Assembly (NCBI GenBank): GCA_014695345.1
Contig: JACJOC010000095.1
Span: 1-64,000 of the forward strand
Direction: 5' to 3'
Length of the DNA stretch: 64,000 bases
Source: Cyanobacteria bacterium FACHB-471
GTDB taxonomy: Bacteria > Cyanobacteriota > Cyanobacteriia > Elainellales > Elainellaceae
The stretch's first letter is position 1; each line of letters opens with the position of its first letter. The notes under the pieces were generated by a model. That model had not been told where the DNA came from. It did no database searches and saw only the letters and a list, made by a program, of their open reading frames with translations. The position numbers and the translations under genes are program-made. This document shows, one piece after another, positions 23,453 through 35,275 of the stretch.

Positions 23453-24868
23453 TTAGATCCGTTCCTTCAGAATCATCTGTACCCCTCTAGCTGGAGTAAA
23501 CGTAACCCCTCGGCGCTGAGGATATTCAGGAGATTGATCTGTCAGTGCTAATCGATAATGAGAGATCAGGGTTGCGACGACTAATTTCATCTCAAATTGG
23601 GCTAATGCTTCCCCAATGCAACGGCGCGCACCACCCCCAAATGGCAAAAATTCGTAAGGAGAAAACTGCCGTTCTAAAAAGCGCTCTGGCTTAAACAACT
23701 TAGGATTTGGATAAAGATCTGGGCGCTGATGAGTTAGATAAATGCAACCGTACAGCCTCGTCCCAGGTTCTAGTTGATAACCCATCAGTTCTACAGGACC
23801 TTTGACCTCTCTGGGAAAGGTGAGCGTTGCAACGGGAAAAAGACGTAGAGACTCATTACAAACAGCAGTAAGATACGGCAACTGGGCAACAGCTATTGGA
23901 TCTGGAGCTTTTCCTAGCTGATTTAGTTCTACAAGTAACTTTTCGCTAACTTCGGGGTGATGATGAATCCAGTACAGTGCCCACGCGATCGCACTTGCAG
24001 TGGTTTCATAACCCGCTAACAGCAGTGTCAATAACTCATCATGCAATTGGGCATCACTCATGGGTTCACCCGCCTCATCACGGGCTGACATCAATAAACT
24101 CAGAATGTCCGAGCCCATCTGATGCTGGTTGCGACGATTGGAAATTTCATCATAGATAAGCTCTCCAATCTGCCGTTTCAAATGCCGCAAATAGCCCCAA
24201 GGGCTTCGTGTTCCCCAATCCTTTTGCAGGAATGGAAAAAACAGCAAACCGCCAATAAAAGGAGACTGTAGTGAATCTGTGAACTGAATAATGAGTGACT
24301 TTAAACGGTCAAATCGTTCCTCTTGCTCAATTCCAAAAACGACCTTAAGAATCACGGCTAAAGAGATTTCTTGGGCTAATTGACGAGCAGAAAACTGAGT
24401 GCCGATTGATAGCGAACTCATTGCTTTATCAGCCAATTCATAAATCAATTTTCCATAGGTTCGCATCCGTTCGCCATGAAATGGAGGCATTAACAACCGA
24501 CGTTCCCGACGGTGGCGAGAACCTTCCAGGGCAAAAAGGGAGTGGTCTCCAAGCAGCGGTTGCAGCAGTTGATTCGGTGGAGTAACAAGCTGCTTTGTGT
24601 CATTGAAGAAAATTTGCTGGATCGCTTGGGGATTGCTGACAAACAACACAACTGGGTGATTGCCAATAACAGGAGCATTAAAAATTTCTCCGTAACGTTG
24701 TGCAGCAACTTCCATATAAGCGATCGAATCCCGTGCGTACTGGATTTTTTGCAGCCAGCGAGGGGCTTGGGAACCAGCAGGAAGGTTGTTTTTTGGAGTC
24801 ATAACGTTAGGTTCTACTCTTGTGTAGTCCAAATTCAGAGAATTGCTATTAGTATGAATGGTTGCCAT
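23453..24868 (-). CDS. Cytochrome P450, CYP110-like
   Basis: 471 residues with all core P450 motifs: I-helix LLLAGYETTAS, the K-helix ExxR in ESLRLFP, the PERF motif (FKPERFL) and the haem-binding loop FLPFGGGARRCIG with the axial Cys at about 417. Overall sequence style fits the cyanobacterial CYP110 family, for which fatty-acid or terpenoid hydroxylation has been reported. It has no membrane anchor. It lies 36 bp downstream of the beta-lactamase gene on the same strand, so the two may share a transcript. No reductase or terpene synthase is nearby. Confidence 0.92.
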   Translation of the reverse strand: MATIHTNSNSLNLDYTRVEPNVMTPKNNLPAGSQAPRWLQKIQYARDSIAYMEVAAQRYGEIFNAPVIGNHPVVLFVSNPQAIQQIFFNDTKQLVTPPNQLLQPLLGDHSLFALEGSRHRRERRLLMPPFHGERMRTYGKLIYELADKAMSSLSIGTQFSARQLAQEISLAVILKVVFGIEQEERFDRLKSLIIQFTDSLQSPFIGGLLFFPFLQKDWGTRSPWGYLRHLKRQIGELIYDEISNRRNQHQMGSDILSLLMSARDEAGEPMSDAQLHDELLTLLLAGYETTASAIAWALYWIHHHPEVSEKLLVELNQLGKAPDPIAVAQLPYLTAVCNESLRLFPVATLTFPREVKGPVELMGYQLEPGTRLYGCIYLTHQRPDLYPNPKLFKPERFLERQFSPYEFLPFGGGARRCIGEALAQFEMKLVVATLISHYRLALTDQSPEYPQRRGVTFTPARGVQMILKERI

Positions 24869-24904
24869 CGCAACTGAGCGAAATTTGCAAACGCTAGAGA
24901 GAGG

Positions 24905-25888
24905 CTATTGACTCCATTCATCCCAGGCTGCCTTTGCCACTTTTGCAATGACTTCCTCACGGGTTGTATCGCTTGCTCTAGAATCTGAAACGAAGACGGC
25001 GATCGCCAAATGTTGCCCATTTGGAAGCGTTACGAGCCCCACATCATTAGTTGCAGCCGTCACTCCATCGACAGTAGCTGAAGTCCCTGTTTTATGTGCT
25101 ACAACTGTTCCCTCAGGCAATAGTCCCTTAATACGGTTTGGACCTGTCGAGGTCTCTATCATCCATTGTCGCAATGAGTCCTGACTGGAGTCTGAAAGCC
25201 CTCGCCCTTCATGGAAAGCACGTAATAAATTAACGGCTGCATCCGGCGTTGCATAGTTCCGATATTGCAATGTTGGATCTTGCTCGAACTGAATCTCGTT
25301 CTCTGTGTTCGCTACAACGATATCATTTACGCCAAGACGGCTTAAATACTCCATGACACGCTGTGGTCCACCGATGAGTCGTAATAGGGCATCACAAGCC
25401 GTACTATCACTTTCAGAAACCATGTACTGTAACAATTCAGCTAAACGGAATTCCCTTCCTTGCGAATTCTCCTCTAGAATTTGACTATCTTGAACGATAT
25501 CGCTTGCTTCAATCCGAATTTTTTGGTTCAACTCCAGATTTCCTTGATCGACTTGAGCCAAAACTGCCATCGCGATCGGAAACTTGTAAATGCTCTGCAT
25601 TGGAAATTGTTGACCTCCATTCAGAGATGCTGACTCTTCGGTTTCCAGTACGGTGGCCGTTGCCCCAACCCGCCCTTGAGCAACCTGAGAGATTTGTTCA
25701 ATGCGATCGCGTAACTGGTTGTTGCGATCGGTGTTGGATGTTGTAATTTCGCTTGGCGTACGAGTTTGACTGCTTGAGGTCGCTTCCCTATTATTGGAGT
25801 TAATACTTGTACAACCGAAAGTAAGTAAAACAGTCAGCAAAAACAAGCAAATTGGGCGAAGCCAAGCTTTTTTAATCCCTTGAATCAT
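24905..25888 (-). CDS. bla: Class A beta-lactamase, subclass A2-like, predicted lipoprotein
   Basis: The best start is the ATG at 25888, just before a lipoprotein signal (LLTVLLTFGC, Cys26), giving 327 residues; the frame extends upstream to 26035 without a signal peptide. Catalytic motifs: S99-x-x-K102 (SIYK), S160-D-S162 in place of SDN, an omega-loop Glu in NTENEIQFEQDP resembling the PER-type arrangement, and KTGT at about 266. Fold and spacing are those of a serine beta-lactamase and not a carboxypeptidase. Anchoring would be to the outer leaflet of the inner membrane or to the outer membrane. Activity on actual drugs is unknown. Confidence 0.87.
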   Translation of the reverse strand: MIQGIKKAWLRPICLFLLTVLLTFGCTSINSNNREATSSSQTRTPSEITTSNTDRNNQLRDRIEQISQVAQGRVGATATVLETEESASLNGGQQFPMQSIYKFPIAMAVLAQVDQGNLELNQKIRIEASDIVQDSQILEENSQGREFRLAELLQYMVSESDSTACDALLRLIGGPQRVMEYLSRLGVNDIVVANTENEIQFEQDPTLQYRNYATPDAAVNLLRAFHEGRGLSDSSQDSLRQWMIETSTGPNRIKGLLPEGTVVAHKTGTSATVDGVTAATNDVGLVTLPNGQHLAIAVFVSDSRASDTTREEVIAKVAKAAWDEWSQ

Positions 25889-26093
25889 AAACTTTAACCT
25901 GAAGTTGGGAGCAGCTAGGACTACACTCACTATTCTTAAAATTTCGGAAACGGTTCTCCTAAATTTTGTTATTAACCAATCTTGTGTAATTGCATTAGGT
26001 GTTCGGGCTGTTGCATAAATGCCATATCGACTCAAATTTTCTGTGTCGCCCCAAGCCTCAAAGACGGGAACAGGATTTCAGTATTCACGCTTA

Positions 26094-26629
26094 TTAATCG
26101 CGCCAGCGATAATCTACAGGAATCCAGGTATAACCTTCGTCCTCTGCACAGAGATGCCCTATTCCTGGAAACGGTAAATGTGCAGTTGCAACCAAGCGAC
26201 GTGATGTTTCTAAACGGGCAAACTGTGTCGCTCGTTGTTCCGCTGCGGCATTGGCATCGACATCGTAAACAACAGTAATTTCAGGATTTGCAAATTGAAG
26301 CGAAGCAAAGTGAACAATATCACCGCAAAACTCGATACTCTCGCTCCCACTTTCAACGGCATAAAAGCTGTGTCCCGGTGTGTGCTCCGGTGTAGGAAGT
26401 GCGGTGATGCCTGGTAAGATGGCTGTCTCACTAGAAAACGTTCAAGCTTACCTGCATTGAGATAGGGTGTAGTCGTCCGAACTGCTTCATCGAAATATCT
26501 GCGGTCGAGATGCGATCGCTCTACATTCGTGGGATCAAGCCATAAATCAACATCAGGCTTGCAAACATAAACAGTGGCAACCGGAAACATGAGTTGCCCG
26601 TACTCATTTAACGTCTCAAAAGGCTGCAA
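26094..26629 (-). pseudogene. Frameshifted, 5'-truncated MBL-fold metallohydrolase
   Basis: The open frame 26629-26210 begins like an MBL-fold hydrolase (DLWLDPTNVERSHLDRR, TTPYLNAGKLERF), then becomes nonsense. Adding one T at the T4 tract (plus-strand A4 at 26435-26438) restores the second half: SSETAILPGI, the metal ligand His in EHTPGHSFY, Asp in FCGDIVHF, and AHLPFPGIGH with the last His. That frame ends YRWRD-stop at 26094. The N-terminal HxHxDH metal site is missing altogether, so the remnant is both truncated and frameshifted. The frameshift alone could be a sequencing error, but the missing 5' end argues for a real pseudogene. Confidence 0.8.
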
Positions 26630-26685
26630 ACCGCTTCAACATGAGTTGAGCAAAGCAAAATTTAACTTTTTTACTGACTTCCTAA

Positions 26686-27108
26686 TTACCGCTCCCAGCG
26701 AAATTTGCGTTCGGACTCTTGAATAGGTACGTCGTTAATGCTGGCAAATCGTCGCATCATTAAACCGTTTTCGGCAAACTCCCAGTTTTCATTGCCGTAA
26801 GCGCGGTACCAAAAGCCAGAATCATCATGCCACTCATATTCAAAGCGCACAGCGATGCGATTATCCATGAAGCACCAAAGTTCTTTTTTCAAGCGGTAGT
26901 CTAGCTCTTTTGCCCATTTGCGCTTGAGAAATTCTTTGATCGCGGTTCGTCCATGCAAAAACTCTGCTCGATTTCGCCACTCGGAATCTTCGGTATATGC
27001 TAGGGCAACTCGCTCTGGATTACGCGTATTCCAAGCATCTTCAGCCGCTTGAACTTTGGCTTTTGCGGTTTCTAGCGTAAAGGGGGGAAAGGGTAGCTTG
27101 ATTTCCAT
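26686..27108 (-). CDS. DUF1348 / NTF2-like family protein
   Basis: Starting at the ATG at 27108 ([18 protein letters not shown]) gives 140 residues, the usual family size; the frame runs up to 27177. The signature is strong: [39 protein letters not shown] and [13 protein letters not shown]. Fold would be an NTF2-like cone with a small pocket. The function of DUF1348 proteins is unknown. It is the third gene of the GST/FMN-protein/DUF1348 operon that starts at 28741 and is probably controlled by the TetR regulator divergent from it. Confidence 0.85.
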   Translation of the reverse strand: MEIKLPFPPFTLETAKAKVQAAEDAWNTRNPERVALAYTEDSEWRNRAEFLHGRTAIKEFLKRKWAKELDYRLKKELWCFMDNRIAVRFEYEWHDDSGFWYRAYGNENWEFAENGLMMRRFASINDVPIQESERKFRWER

Positions 27109-27146
27109 AGCGTTAGGTTCCTGCGTAGAAAGTGAATTATTTTGAT

Positions 27147-28130
27147 TCAGAGTGAGCGAGGGCTGAGGGATTGCCATGAACTGGTTTGAGCTAAGAAAGG
27201 TGAGAACTTTGGCTCTGACCAGAGTAAGGGAAGGCTACCCTCCACTCGATAACCCTTCTCAAGCTGGAAGCGCAGCAGTCGCTCTGCTCCAGGGTAAGCC
27301 CTGATTTCAGCTCCCTCCCAAATCACTTGGGCACTGCCAGTGAGATAAAGTAAGTTTCCTCGCTCAAAGTCGATGAACAACAGTCCTGCACGAGGATTCA
27401 ACTCTAGGTTGCCAAAGGTGTTGAATTGGTGATTGCCAGAAAAGTCGGGAATGGTGAGTGTTTTATCATCGTCGATTCGCACAAAACCTGGTTTGCCGCC
27501 TCGATGGGAAACATCTACTCCTGATGCTGACCCGGCTGAGTCAGACTGATAGGCAGTTGCGATAAAAAATGTATCTGCGATCGCTATCATGGACCGCTCC
27601 GCTTCTCCCAAGGTTTCAACTGAGTAAACGGGTTTAGGCATCACATCATGGTCCTCTAGCTCAAACATCCGTGCCTGAATGTATTGAGGGCAGTTGCCGA
27701 AACTTTGACCTACCTGCACATCAAAGCCCTCAGAACGAACTGCGGTGACGGTACCATTCATCCGATTGCGGCGACGAGTATGCAACTCAATCCCGAGTAA
27801 ACCAATGTCAATGCCACTCGCAAGTGTAGTTGTTAGGGGATCGCCAAAGAGCGGTGCAGCAGCAACTTGTAAAGTGCGATCACTCGGTGAGGAGATGAAT
27901 CCCGGTTGCCCAACCAAAATAGAAGCCCAAGGATTACCTGCTGTATCTACTGTTCCGACAATTAGATAGGGAAGTTGGGCAAAGAACTGGCGATGCTGTT
28001 CAGGAAGATAATTGCGAATGCCTCGTCGCCCTTGCTTATCAATTCGCTCCTGCACGCCCAGACGGGTCTGGATGGCTAGTTCACCGGCATGAAAAGGGGA
28101 TTCAGAGTGTGACCAACCTGATGCAACCAT
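27147..28130 (-). CDS. Pyridoxamine 5'-phosphate oxidase-like FMN-binding protein
   Basis: 327 residues preceded by AAGGAGG 6 nt from the ATG. Residues about 40-300 form a long split-barrel flavin reductase/PNPOx-like protein: [32 protein letters not shown], then a second barrel unit with [17 protein letters not shown] and [19 protein letters not shown]. Proteins of this build are annotated as putative FMN-dependent oxidoreductases or general-stress flavoproteins. The gene follows GST after 11 bp and precedes DUF1348, so all three are likely one TetR-controlled operon. Substrate unknown. Confidence 0.83.
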   Translation of the reverse strand: MVASGWSHSESPFHAGELAIQTRLGVQERIDKQGRRGIRNYLPEQHRQFFAQLPYLIVGTVDTAGNPWASILVGQPGFISSPSDRTLQVAAAPLFGDPLTTTLASGIDIGLLGIELHTRRRNRMNGTVTAVRSEGFDVQVGQSFGNCPQYIQARMFELEDHDVMPKPVYSVETLGEAERSMIAIADTFFIATAYQSDSAGSASGVDVSHRGGKPGFVRIDDDKTLTIPDFSGNHQFNTFGNLELNPRAGLLFIDFERGNLLYLTGSAQVIWEGAEIRAYPGAERLLRFQLEKGYRVEGSLPLLWSEPKFSPFLAQTSSWQSLSPRSL

Positions 28131-28141
28131 AATCTTCCTCC

Positions 28142-28741
28142 TTATACTCCTGCCATTGGAATGTAGTGAGGCAAGTGTTTAACGCGATCGATCCATGCCA
28201 ACACATTAGGATAAGGTGAGAGGTCAATTTTGCCATCGCGAACCAGAGCAACGTAGGGGAAAACCGCAATATCAGCAATGGTAGGACGCTCAAATTCTAA
28301 CCAGGTTCGATCGCTTAAATGTTTATCGAGTTGCGCTAAGATGTACTCTGCCTTTTGAGTAGCTCGCTCAATGTTAATATTCGTTATCCTAAATAAATGA
28401 TAGAGCCGTGCATTCTCAGGACCTTGGCGCACTTCGCCCGCAGTCGTTGAAAGCCAACGAACCACTTGCGCCAGGGGTAATGCATCCAATGGGAGCCATT
28501 CTTCTCCACCATATTGCCGTGCCAAATACACCAAAATTGCTTGTGCATCTGCAAGCTTGGTCTCGCCATCAATCAGCATAGGTACCTGTCCAAAGGGGTT
28601 AAGGGCAAGGTACTCGGGTGACTTATGTTCTGCTTTCATCAAATCGACTTTAATCCACTCAAAGTCTAGATTTAGCAGAGACAAAAACAATTGGACTTTG
28701 TAGCTATTGCCAGATAGTTCGTGACCATAGAGCTTAATCAT
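28142..28741 (-). CDS. Glutathione S-transferase family protein
   Basis: 199 residues. The N-terminal thioredoxin-fold domain begins IKLYGHELSGNSYKV and has the cis-Pro loop GQVPMLIDGE and the glutathione-contact region LADAQAIL. The C-terminal helical domain includes RPTIADIAVFPYVA with the structural Asp. The ATG is preceded by AAGGAAA. It is the first gene of an operon with the FMN protein and DUF1348, divergent from a TetR regulator with two operators between. A detoxification role is likely. Confidence 0.9.
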   Translation of the reverse strand: MIKLYGHELSGNSYKVQLFLSLLNLDFEWIKVDLMKAEHKSPEYLALNPFGQVPMLIDGETKLADAQAILVYLARQYGGEEWLPLDALPLAQVVRWLSTTAGEVRQGPENARLYHLFRITNINIERATQKAEYILAQLDKHLSDRTWLEFERPTIADIAVFPYVALVRDGKIDLSPYPNVLAWIDRVKHLPHYIPMAGV

Positions 28742-28763
28742 TTTGATTTTCCTTTGATTTTAT

Positions 28764-28807
28764 GTACCGAACGTTCGGTACGTTGTTACTGTACCGAACG
28801 TTCGGTA
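28764..28807. promoter_or_regulatory. Twin TetR operators between GST operon and regulator
   Basis: GTACCGAACGTTCGGTAC (28764-28781) is an 18-bp perfect palindrome, and TACCGAACGTTCGGTA (28792-28807) repeats its 16-bp core. The centres are 27 bp apart. The CGAACGTTCG type of palindrome is typical of TetR/AcrR operators. They sit 23-66 bp upstream of the GST start codon and 64-107 bp upstream of the regulator start, so one dimer pair could control both directions. Confidence 0.85.
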
Positions 28808-28870
28808 GAATTGTCAACAAGGTTAAAAATCTCTTCTTCCGTAGTTTCAAAACCTATAGTTTCAAAACCT

Positions 28871-29434
28871 ATGTCTAAATCAGCCACATCTAAACAAAAT
28901 CATGTGTTAGAGCTGCTTGACCTGTTTCGGCAGTTTGGCTACGACGGGGCAACACTTTCAAAAATTTCTCAATCTACAGGTCTAGGGAAGGCGAGTCTTT
29001 ACCACCACTTTCCGGGCGGCAAAGATGAAATGGTAGAAACAGTGTTGACGACACTAGAACAAGGGCTACAGCAACTTACTTTAGAAGCGCTGCAAACTGA
29101 AGGAGATGCGCTGACGCGACTGCAAAAGATGTGCGATCGCCTCAACAAAGCCTATGACAGTGGACAAAAGCCCTGTTTGCTGGCAGCTTTGATGTTGGGA
29201 TCAGCCAAAGATATGTTTCAGGGCAGAGTCAGCAAGCTTCTGCAGGTGTGGATAGAGGCGATCGCTGCTGTTCTAATTGATGCTGGAATGGACGAGACAT
29301 TGGCTCGGCAACGAGGAGAAGATGGGGTCATCCTGGTTCAAGGAGCACTTATCTTAGCGCAGGGGCTAGACGACCCGGCTCCATTCCGACGGATTATCCA
29401 ACAGCTACCTGAAACGCTTTGCCGACCCGCGTAA
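28871..29434 (+). CDS. TetR/AcrR family regulator of the GST operon
   Basis: From the ATG at 28871 the protein is 187 residues. The longer frame reads through the operators and is not plausible. The N-terminal HTH (about 8-58) reads VLELLDLFRQFGYDGATLSKIS...GKASLYHHFPGGKDEMV, the YHHFPGGK form being that of the LmrA/YxaF-like TetR group. The C-terminus carries conserved residues of that group (CLLAALMLG, DGVILVQGALILAQGL). It is divergent from GST and probably represses the GST/FMN/DUF1348 operon and itself at 28764-28807, with an electrophile or drug as inducer. Confidence 0.92.
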   Translation: MSKSATSKQNHVLELLDLFRQFGYDGATLSKISQSTGLGKASLYHHFPGGKDEMVETVLTTLEQGLQQLTLEALQTEGDALTRLQKMCDRLNKAYDSGQKPCLLAALMLGSAKDMFQGRVSKLLQVWIEAIAAVLIDAGMDETLARQRGEDGVILVQGALILAQGLDDPAPFRRIIQQLPETLCRPA

Positions 29435-32072
<2,638 letters not shown>

Positions 32073-32385
32073 GCGTAATGTCAGCCAGTCATCAGTGATT
32101 ATAGGTTGAGACTACGCTAACCTGCGACCATCCTGAACGCGGGTAGAAGCGAGAGACAACAATGAGAGCGGCGTTTTAACTTGTCTTGAAATGCCACTCT
32201 CTGCTTTAAACCCTGCGTCAAAGTATTTATAGTCCTAACGAACGAACGCTGGTTATGTCGCAAAAACTTCTAGAGATAAGCGATCGCTGCCGATCTCATC
32301 TCCTCAAATACTGACTCCAAAGAGCGTTTCGATAGCCTTTACTACAGATCCACCATCCCCTTGAGTACAAAGCAGGAGTTTCTGC
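32073..32385. other. Intergenic region between convergent katG and AraC-type gene
   Basis: 313 bp containing the hairpin at 32164-32201 and one HIP1 site near 32280; otherwise nothing recognised. Short frames here are not credible genes. Confidence 0.5.
32164..32201 (+). terminator. Probable katG terminator hairpin
   Basis: GAGAGCGGCGTTTT (32164-32177) pairs with GAAATGCCACTCTC (32188-32201), with one mismatch and one wobble, about 90 bp past the katG stop. It is followed by TGCTTTAAA and no long T-run, so termination may be weak. Confidence 0.45.
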
Positions 32386-33354
32386 TCAAGCCGTTCGCAG
32401 CCGTTCAATGTCCCGCATTGGTGGCGCACCAAACATCCGAGAATATTCACGACTAAATTGCGAAGTACTCTCATATCCAACTCGATAAGCAGCCTGAGTT
32501 GCATCAATTGCCTCACCAAGCATCATCTGACGCGCTGTTAACAGTCTCAGATGTTTTTGATATTGCAGAGGACTCATTGAGGTAACTGTCTTGAAGTGGC
32601 GATGGAACGAGGCAGCAGACATGTTCGCCTGTTCAGCTAACTCCTCAACCCGCAGCGGTTTGGTAAACTCTGCCTTGATTTGTCTGATCACTTCCGCAAT
32701 GCGCTGCATATTACTGCCAGAGGTGGCAATTTGACGAACCGCTTCCCCTTGCTTGTCGGTGAGTAGACGGTAATAGATTTCGCGGATAATCATTGGAGCG
32801 AGAAACGGAATATCCTGCGGTGTATCTAACAACGTTGTTAACCGAATGGCGCAATCAATCAAGGACGGACCGGCATCACTAACGCACCATCCTCTCACAG
32901 AGTTTTCTTGCTTATCGATATCTGGATTCGTTTGAGCAATAATCTCACAGAGTTGGACGAGGTCTAGCTTTAGCTTCAAGCCGAGATAAGGTTGATCGGG
33001 TGTCGCTTCTATCATGCAGACGCTCAGCGGCAAGTCCACCGACATCACCAAATATTGAGCAACACCATACTGAAAGACTTCGTCATTGAGCGATAACTTT
33101 TTTTCACCCTGCACCACGATAGCAAACAGTGGTTCACTGACATCCTGTATAGTTTTGGAATTATCACAACGCACAAACACTAAGGGATCGATCGCGGTTG
33201 GATAATAGCCGCTTCTCTCACTGCTCGTGTGCCGATCAACTAATGCTGCCAATTCTGCACATTTGGCGATCGCCAAGCGCTGCTGCGCTAGCAAAGCCTC
33301 CCTACTAGGAGAAGCGCCGATCGCAGCTTCATGGTTTAGTGTCTTGACCGTCAT
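32386..33354 (-). CDS. AraC family transcriptional regulator
   Basis: 322 residues, AGGAA 7 nt from the ATG. The N-terminal domain (about 30-190) matches the AraC_N group (GYYPTAIDPLVFVRCD, PLFAIVVQGEKKLSL). The C-terminal double HTH (about 225-315) has LRVEELAEQANMSAASFHRHFKTVTSMSPLQYQK and the second helix pair AYRVGYESTSQFSREYSRMFG. It is divergent from an SDR gene at 33604 with a 249-bp spacer. In related pairs the AraC regulator activates the adjacent oxidoreductase, which is likely here. Confidence 0.92.
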   Translation of the reverse strand: MTVKTLNHEAAIGASPSREALLAQQRLAIAKCAELAALVDRHTSSERSGYYPTAIDPLVFVRCDNSKTIQDVSEPLFAIVVQGEKKLSLNDEVFQYGVAQYLVMSVDLPLSVCMIEATPDQPYLGLKLKLDLVQLCEIIAQTNPDIDKQENSVRGWCVSDAGPSLIDCAIRLTTLLDTPQDIPFLAPMIIREIYYRLLTDKQGEAVRQIATSGSNMQRIAEVIRQIKAEFTKPLRVEELAEQANMSAASFHRHFKTVTSMSPLQYQKHLRLLTARQMMLGEAIDATQAAYRVGYESTSQFSREYSRMFGAPPMRDIERLRTA

Positions 33355-33603
33355 GCTGATTTCCTGACTGATGGAACACTTTTCATGGGTTCATTATAGA
33401 GAATGTTTTCTCTAACTAACGCCCTACTTGAGAGGATTAGGCAATCATTTGCAAGGACTATGTATTTAGGCAAAAGCGGATTCAGCCTACGATAAACCTG
33501 TCCGTGAAAAAGCAAAAAGCGTTTATTCTTCAAGCTGCTAACTAGTAGGTGAAGCTAAATCTTAACGGCAATTATCACCCTTTCATTTAGGAGAGATAGT
33601 CTC

Positions 33604-34344
33604 ATGACAACTAACGAAAATACCCAAAAAGTTGTGCTGATTACAGGCGCGAGTAGCGGTATTGGTGAAGCTACTGCTAGATTACTTGCTCGTGAGGGTT
33701 TACGGGTTGTATTAGGGGCACGACGCACCGATCGCCTCGAAGCGATCGCCTCCGAAATCCGTGAGAAAGGTGGCGTAGCAGAATATCACGCTCTGGACGT
33801 GACTAGCCTTGAGGAGATGCAAGCCTTTGTCGAGTTTGCCAAAGACAAGTTTGGTCGTCTTGATGTAATGGTGAACAATGCAGGCATAATGCCGCTTTCT
33901 AAGTTAGACGTGTTAAAGATCGACGAGTGGAATAGCATGATTGACGTAAACATTCGTGGTGTCCTTCACGGCATCGCTGCTGCCCTGCCGACCTTTAAGC
34001 AGCAACACTCTGGGCAGTTCGTGAATCTATCCTCGATCGGCGGACACAACGTATATCCGACAGCCGCCGTGTACTGTGCAACCAAGTTTGCAGTCTGGGC
34101 CATCTCTGAAGGACTGCGGCAAGAATCGACGAATATCCGGGTTACGGTGATCTCACCTGGAGTGACCCAATCTGAACTTCCCAACACTATCACCGATGCT
34201 GAAGCAGCACAGTGGGTAGAAGAATTTCGCGGGGCGATCATCCCAGCAGAGGCGATCGCCCGTGCCATTGCCTTTGCGATCGAGCAGCCCGCAGATGTAG
34301 ATGTGAATGAAATCATCGTTCGACCGACCGGGCAGAGCAGCTAA
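33604..34344 (+). CDS. SDR family oxidoreductase
   Basis: 246 residues; AGGAGA lies 9 nt upstream of the ATG. Motifs: TGASSGIG (NAD(P) binding), NNAGIMP, catalytic Ser in LSSIGG and YCATK. It matches classical SDRs of the YdfG/serine-dehydrogenase-like group. The divergent AraC regulator probably controls it. The substrate may be a short-chain or hydroxy compound; this cannot be read from the sequence. The 54-bp gap to the convergent TPM gene has no clear terminator. Confidence 0.9.
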   Translation: MTTNENTQKVVLITGASSGIGEATARLLAREGLRVVLGARRTDRLEAIASEIREKGGVAEYHALDVTSLEEMQAFVEFAKDKFGRLDVMVNNAGIMPLSKLDVLKIDEWNSMIDVNIRGVLHGIAAALPTFKQQHSGQFVNLSSIGGHNVYPTAAVYCATKFAVWAISEGLRQESTNIRVTVISPGVTQSELPNTITDAEAAQWVEEFRGAIIPAEAIARAIAFAIEQPADVDVNEIIVRPTGQSS

Positions 34345-34398
34345 GCACTAACTGATGTTAGAGGGTTGAAATCAATACCTCTTGGCTAAGTTGTTCGA

Positions 34399-35172
34399 CT
34401 ACCAGCCCCCTCCAGCACCACCTCCATCACTACCGCCACAGCTACCACCATCACCACCGCCATAGGTATCAGTTCCATTGCCGCCATAGATGGTGCTGAT
34501 ATCTTTCCCAGTGCTGCGATAGTAGTTAATGCACTCCCGAAAGTTATCTTCGCTGATACCCTCAAAAGTGCTTCTAGGCGAACCTCTTAGCCAACCGAAG
34601 ACGGCAATGCTACCACTTACAGCAAATAGGAGAGAAAAAGCTAACCAGGCTGGAAACGAGGTATGGCGAGAACCTTGCAAGACTTGAACCAGCGCTTGAA
34701 CGCCAACTAAAATTCCACGGTCAAACCGCTCTAGCCTGAAAGATGACTGCATCTGTGCAATAATTCGCTGAACGCGGCTATTTGGCAACATTCCAATAGC
34801 TCTGATTCCAGTCCGAATTTCAATGCGGCGATCGCCCCTAGAAACCAGTAGCAAAACTCCAGGAACTTGAGCCGAGTGATCAATGTCCCAACGGTCAAAT
34901 AAGCTGGCAGCAAATTGTTTTGAGGTAATATCTGCTGGAGTTTCTGTCACAGTTATAATCACCACCTCACTGCCCTTCTCAGTATTTAACTTTGAGACAA
35001 GCTGATTCAACTCTGCCTCTGTGTCAGGGCTAAGCATTTCAGCCATATCTGTTACCCTTCCATTAATCTGCTGGAGATTGGGTACGGCATCCAAAGAAAC
35101 GGCCAGAGCAGTTGGCGTAAATAACATGAGTGATAGCAGCAAAAAAGCAATCCCAAAAATTCGCTTGAGCAT
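34399..35172 (-). CDS. TPM domain-containing membrane protein
   Basis: 257 residues. A signal peptide (IFGIAFLLLSLMLFTPTALA) precedes a TPM (TLP18.3/Psb32/MOLO-1) domain at about 35-165, with INGRVTDMAEMLSPDTEAELNQL, VVIITVTETP and GVLLLVSRGDRRIEI. One transmembrane helix lies near 180-200. The protein ends in a Gly-rich tail (GGGDGGS...GGGAGGGW). The arrangement matches the YgcG group, but in plants and cyanobacteria the TPM domain is also found in photosystem II repair proteins. The protein is probably membrane-anchored with the domain in the periplasm or lumen. Exact role unknown. Confidence 0.85.
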   Translation of the reverse strand: MLKRIFGIAFLLLSLMLFTPTALAVSLDAVPNLQQINGRVTDMAEMLSPDTEAELNQLVSKLNTEKGSEVVIITVTETPADITSKQFAASLFDRWDIDHSAQVPGVLLLVSRGDRRIEIRTGIRAIGMLPNSRVQRIIAQMQSSFRLERFDRGILVGVQALVQVLQGSRHTSFPAWLAFSLLFAVSGSIAVFGWLRGSPRSTFEGISEDNFRECINYYRSTGKDISTIYGGNGTDTYGGGDGGSCGGSDGGGAGGGW

Positions 35173-35275
35173 TCATCGTTCTGCCAGCAACCTCATAGCT
35201 TGATCCTACTGGTTCTAAACAGACTTTGTCCTCCGTATCGATAGAATGCTTTGAAATGCGGCAAACCGGGTATCT

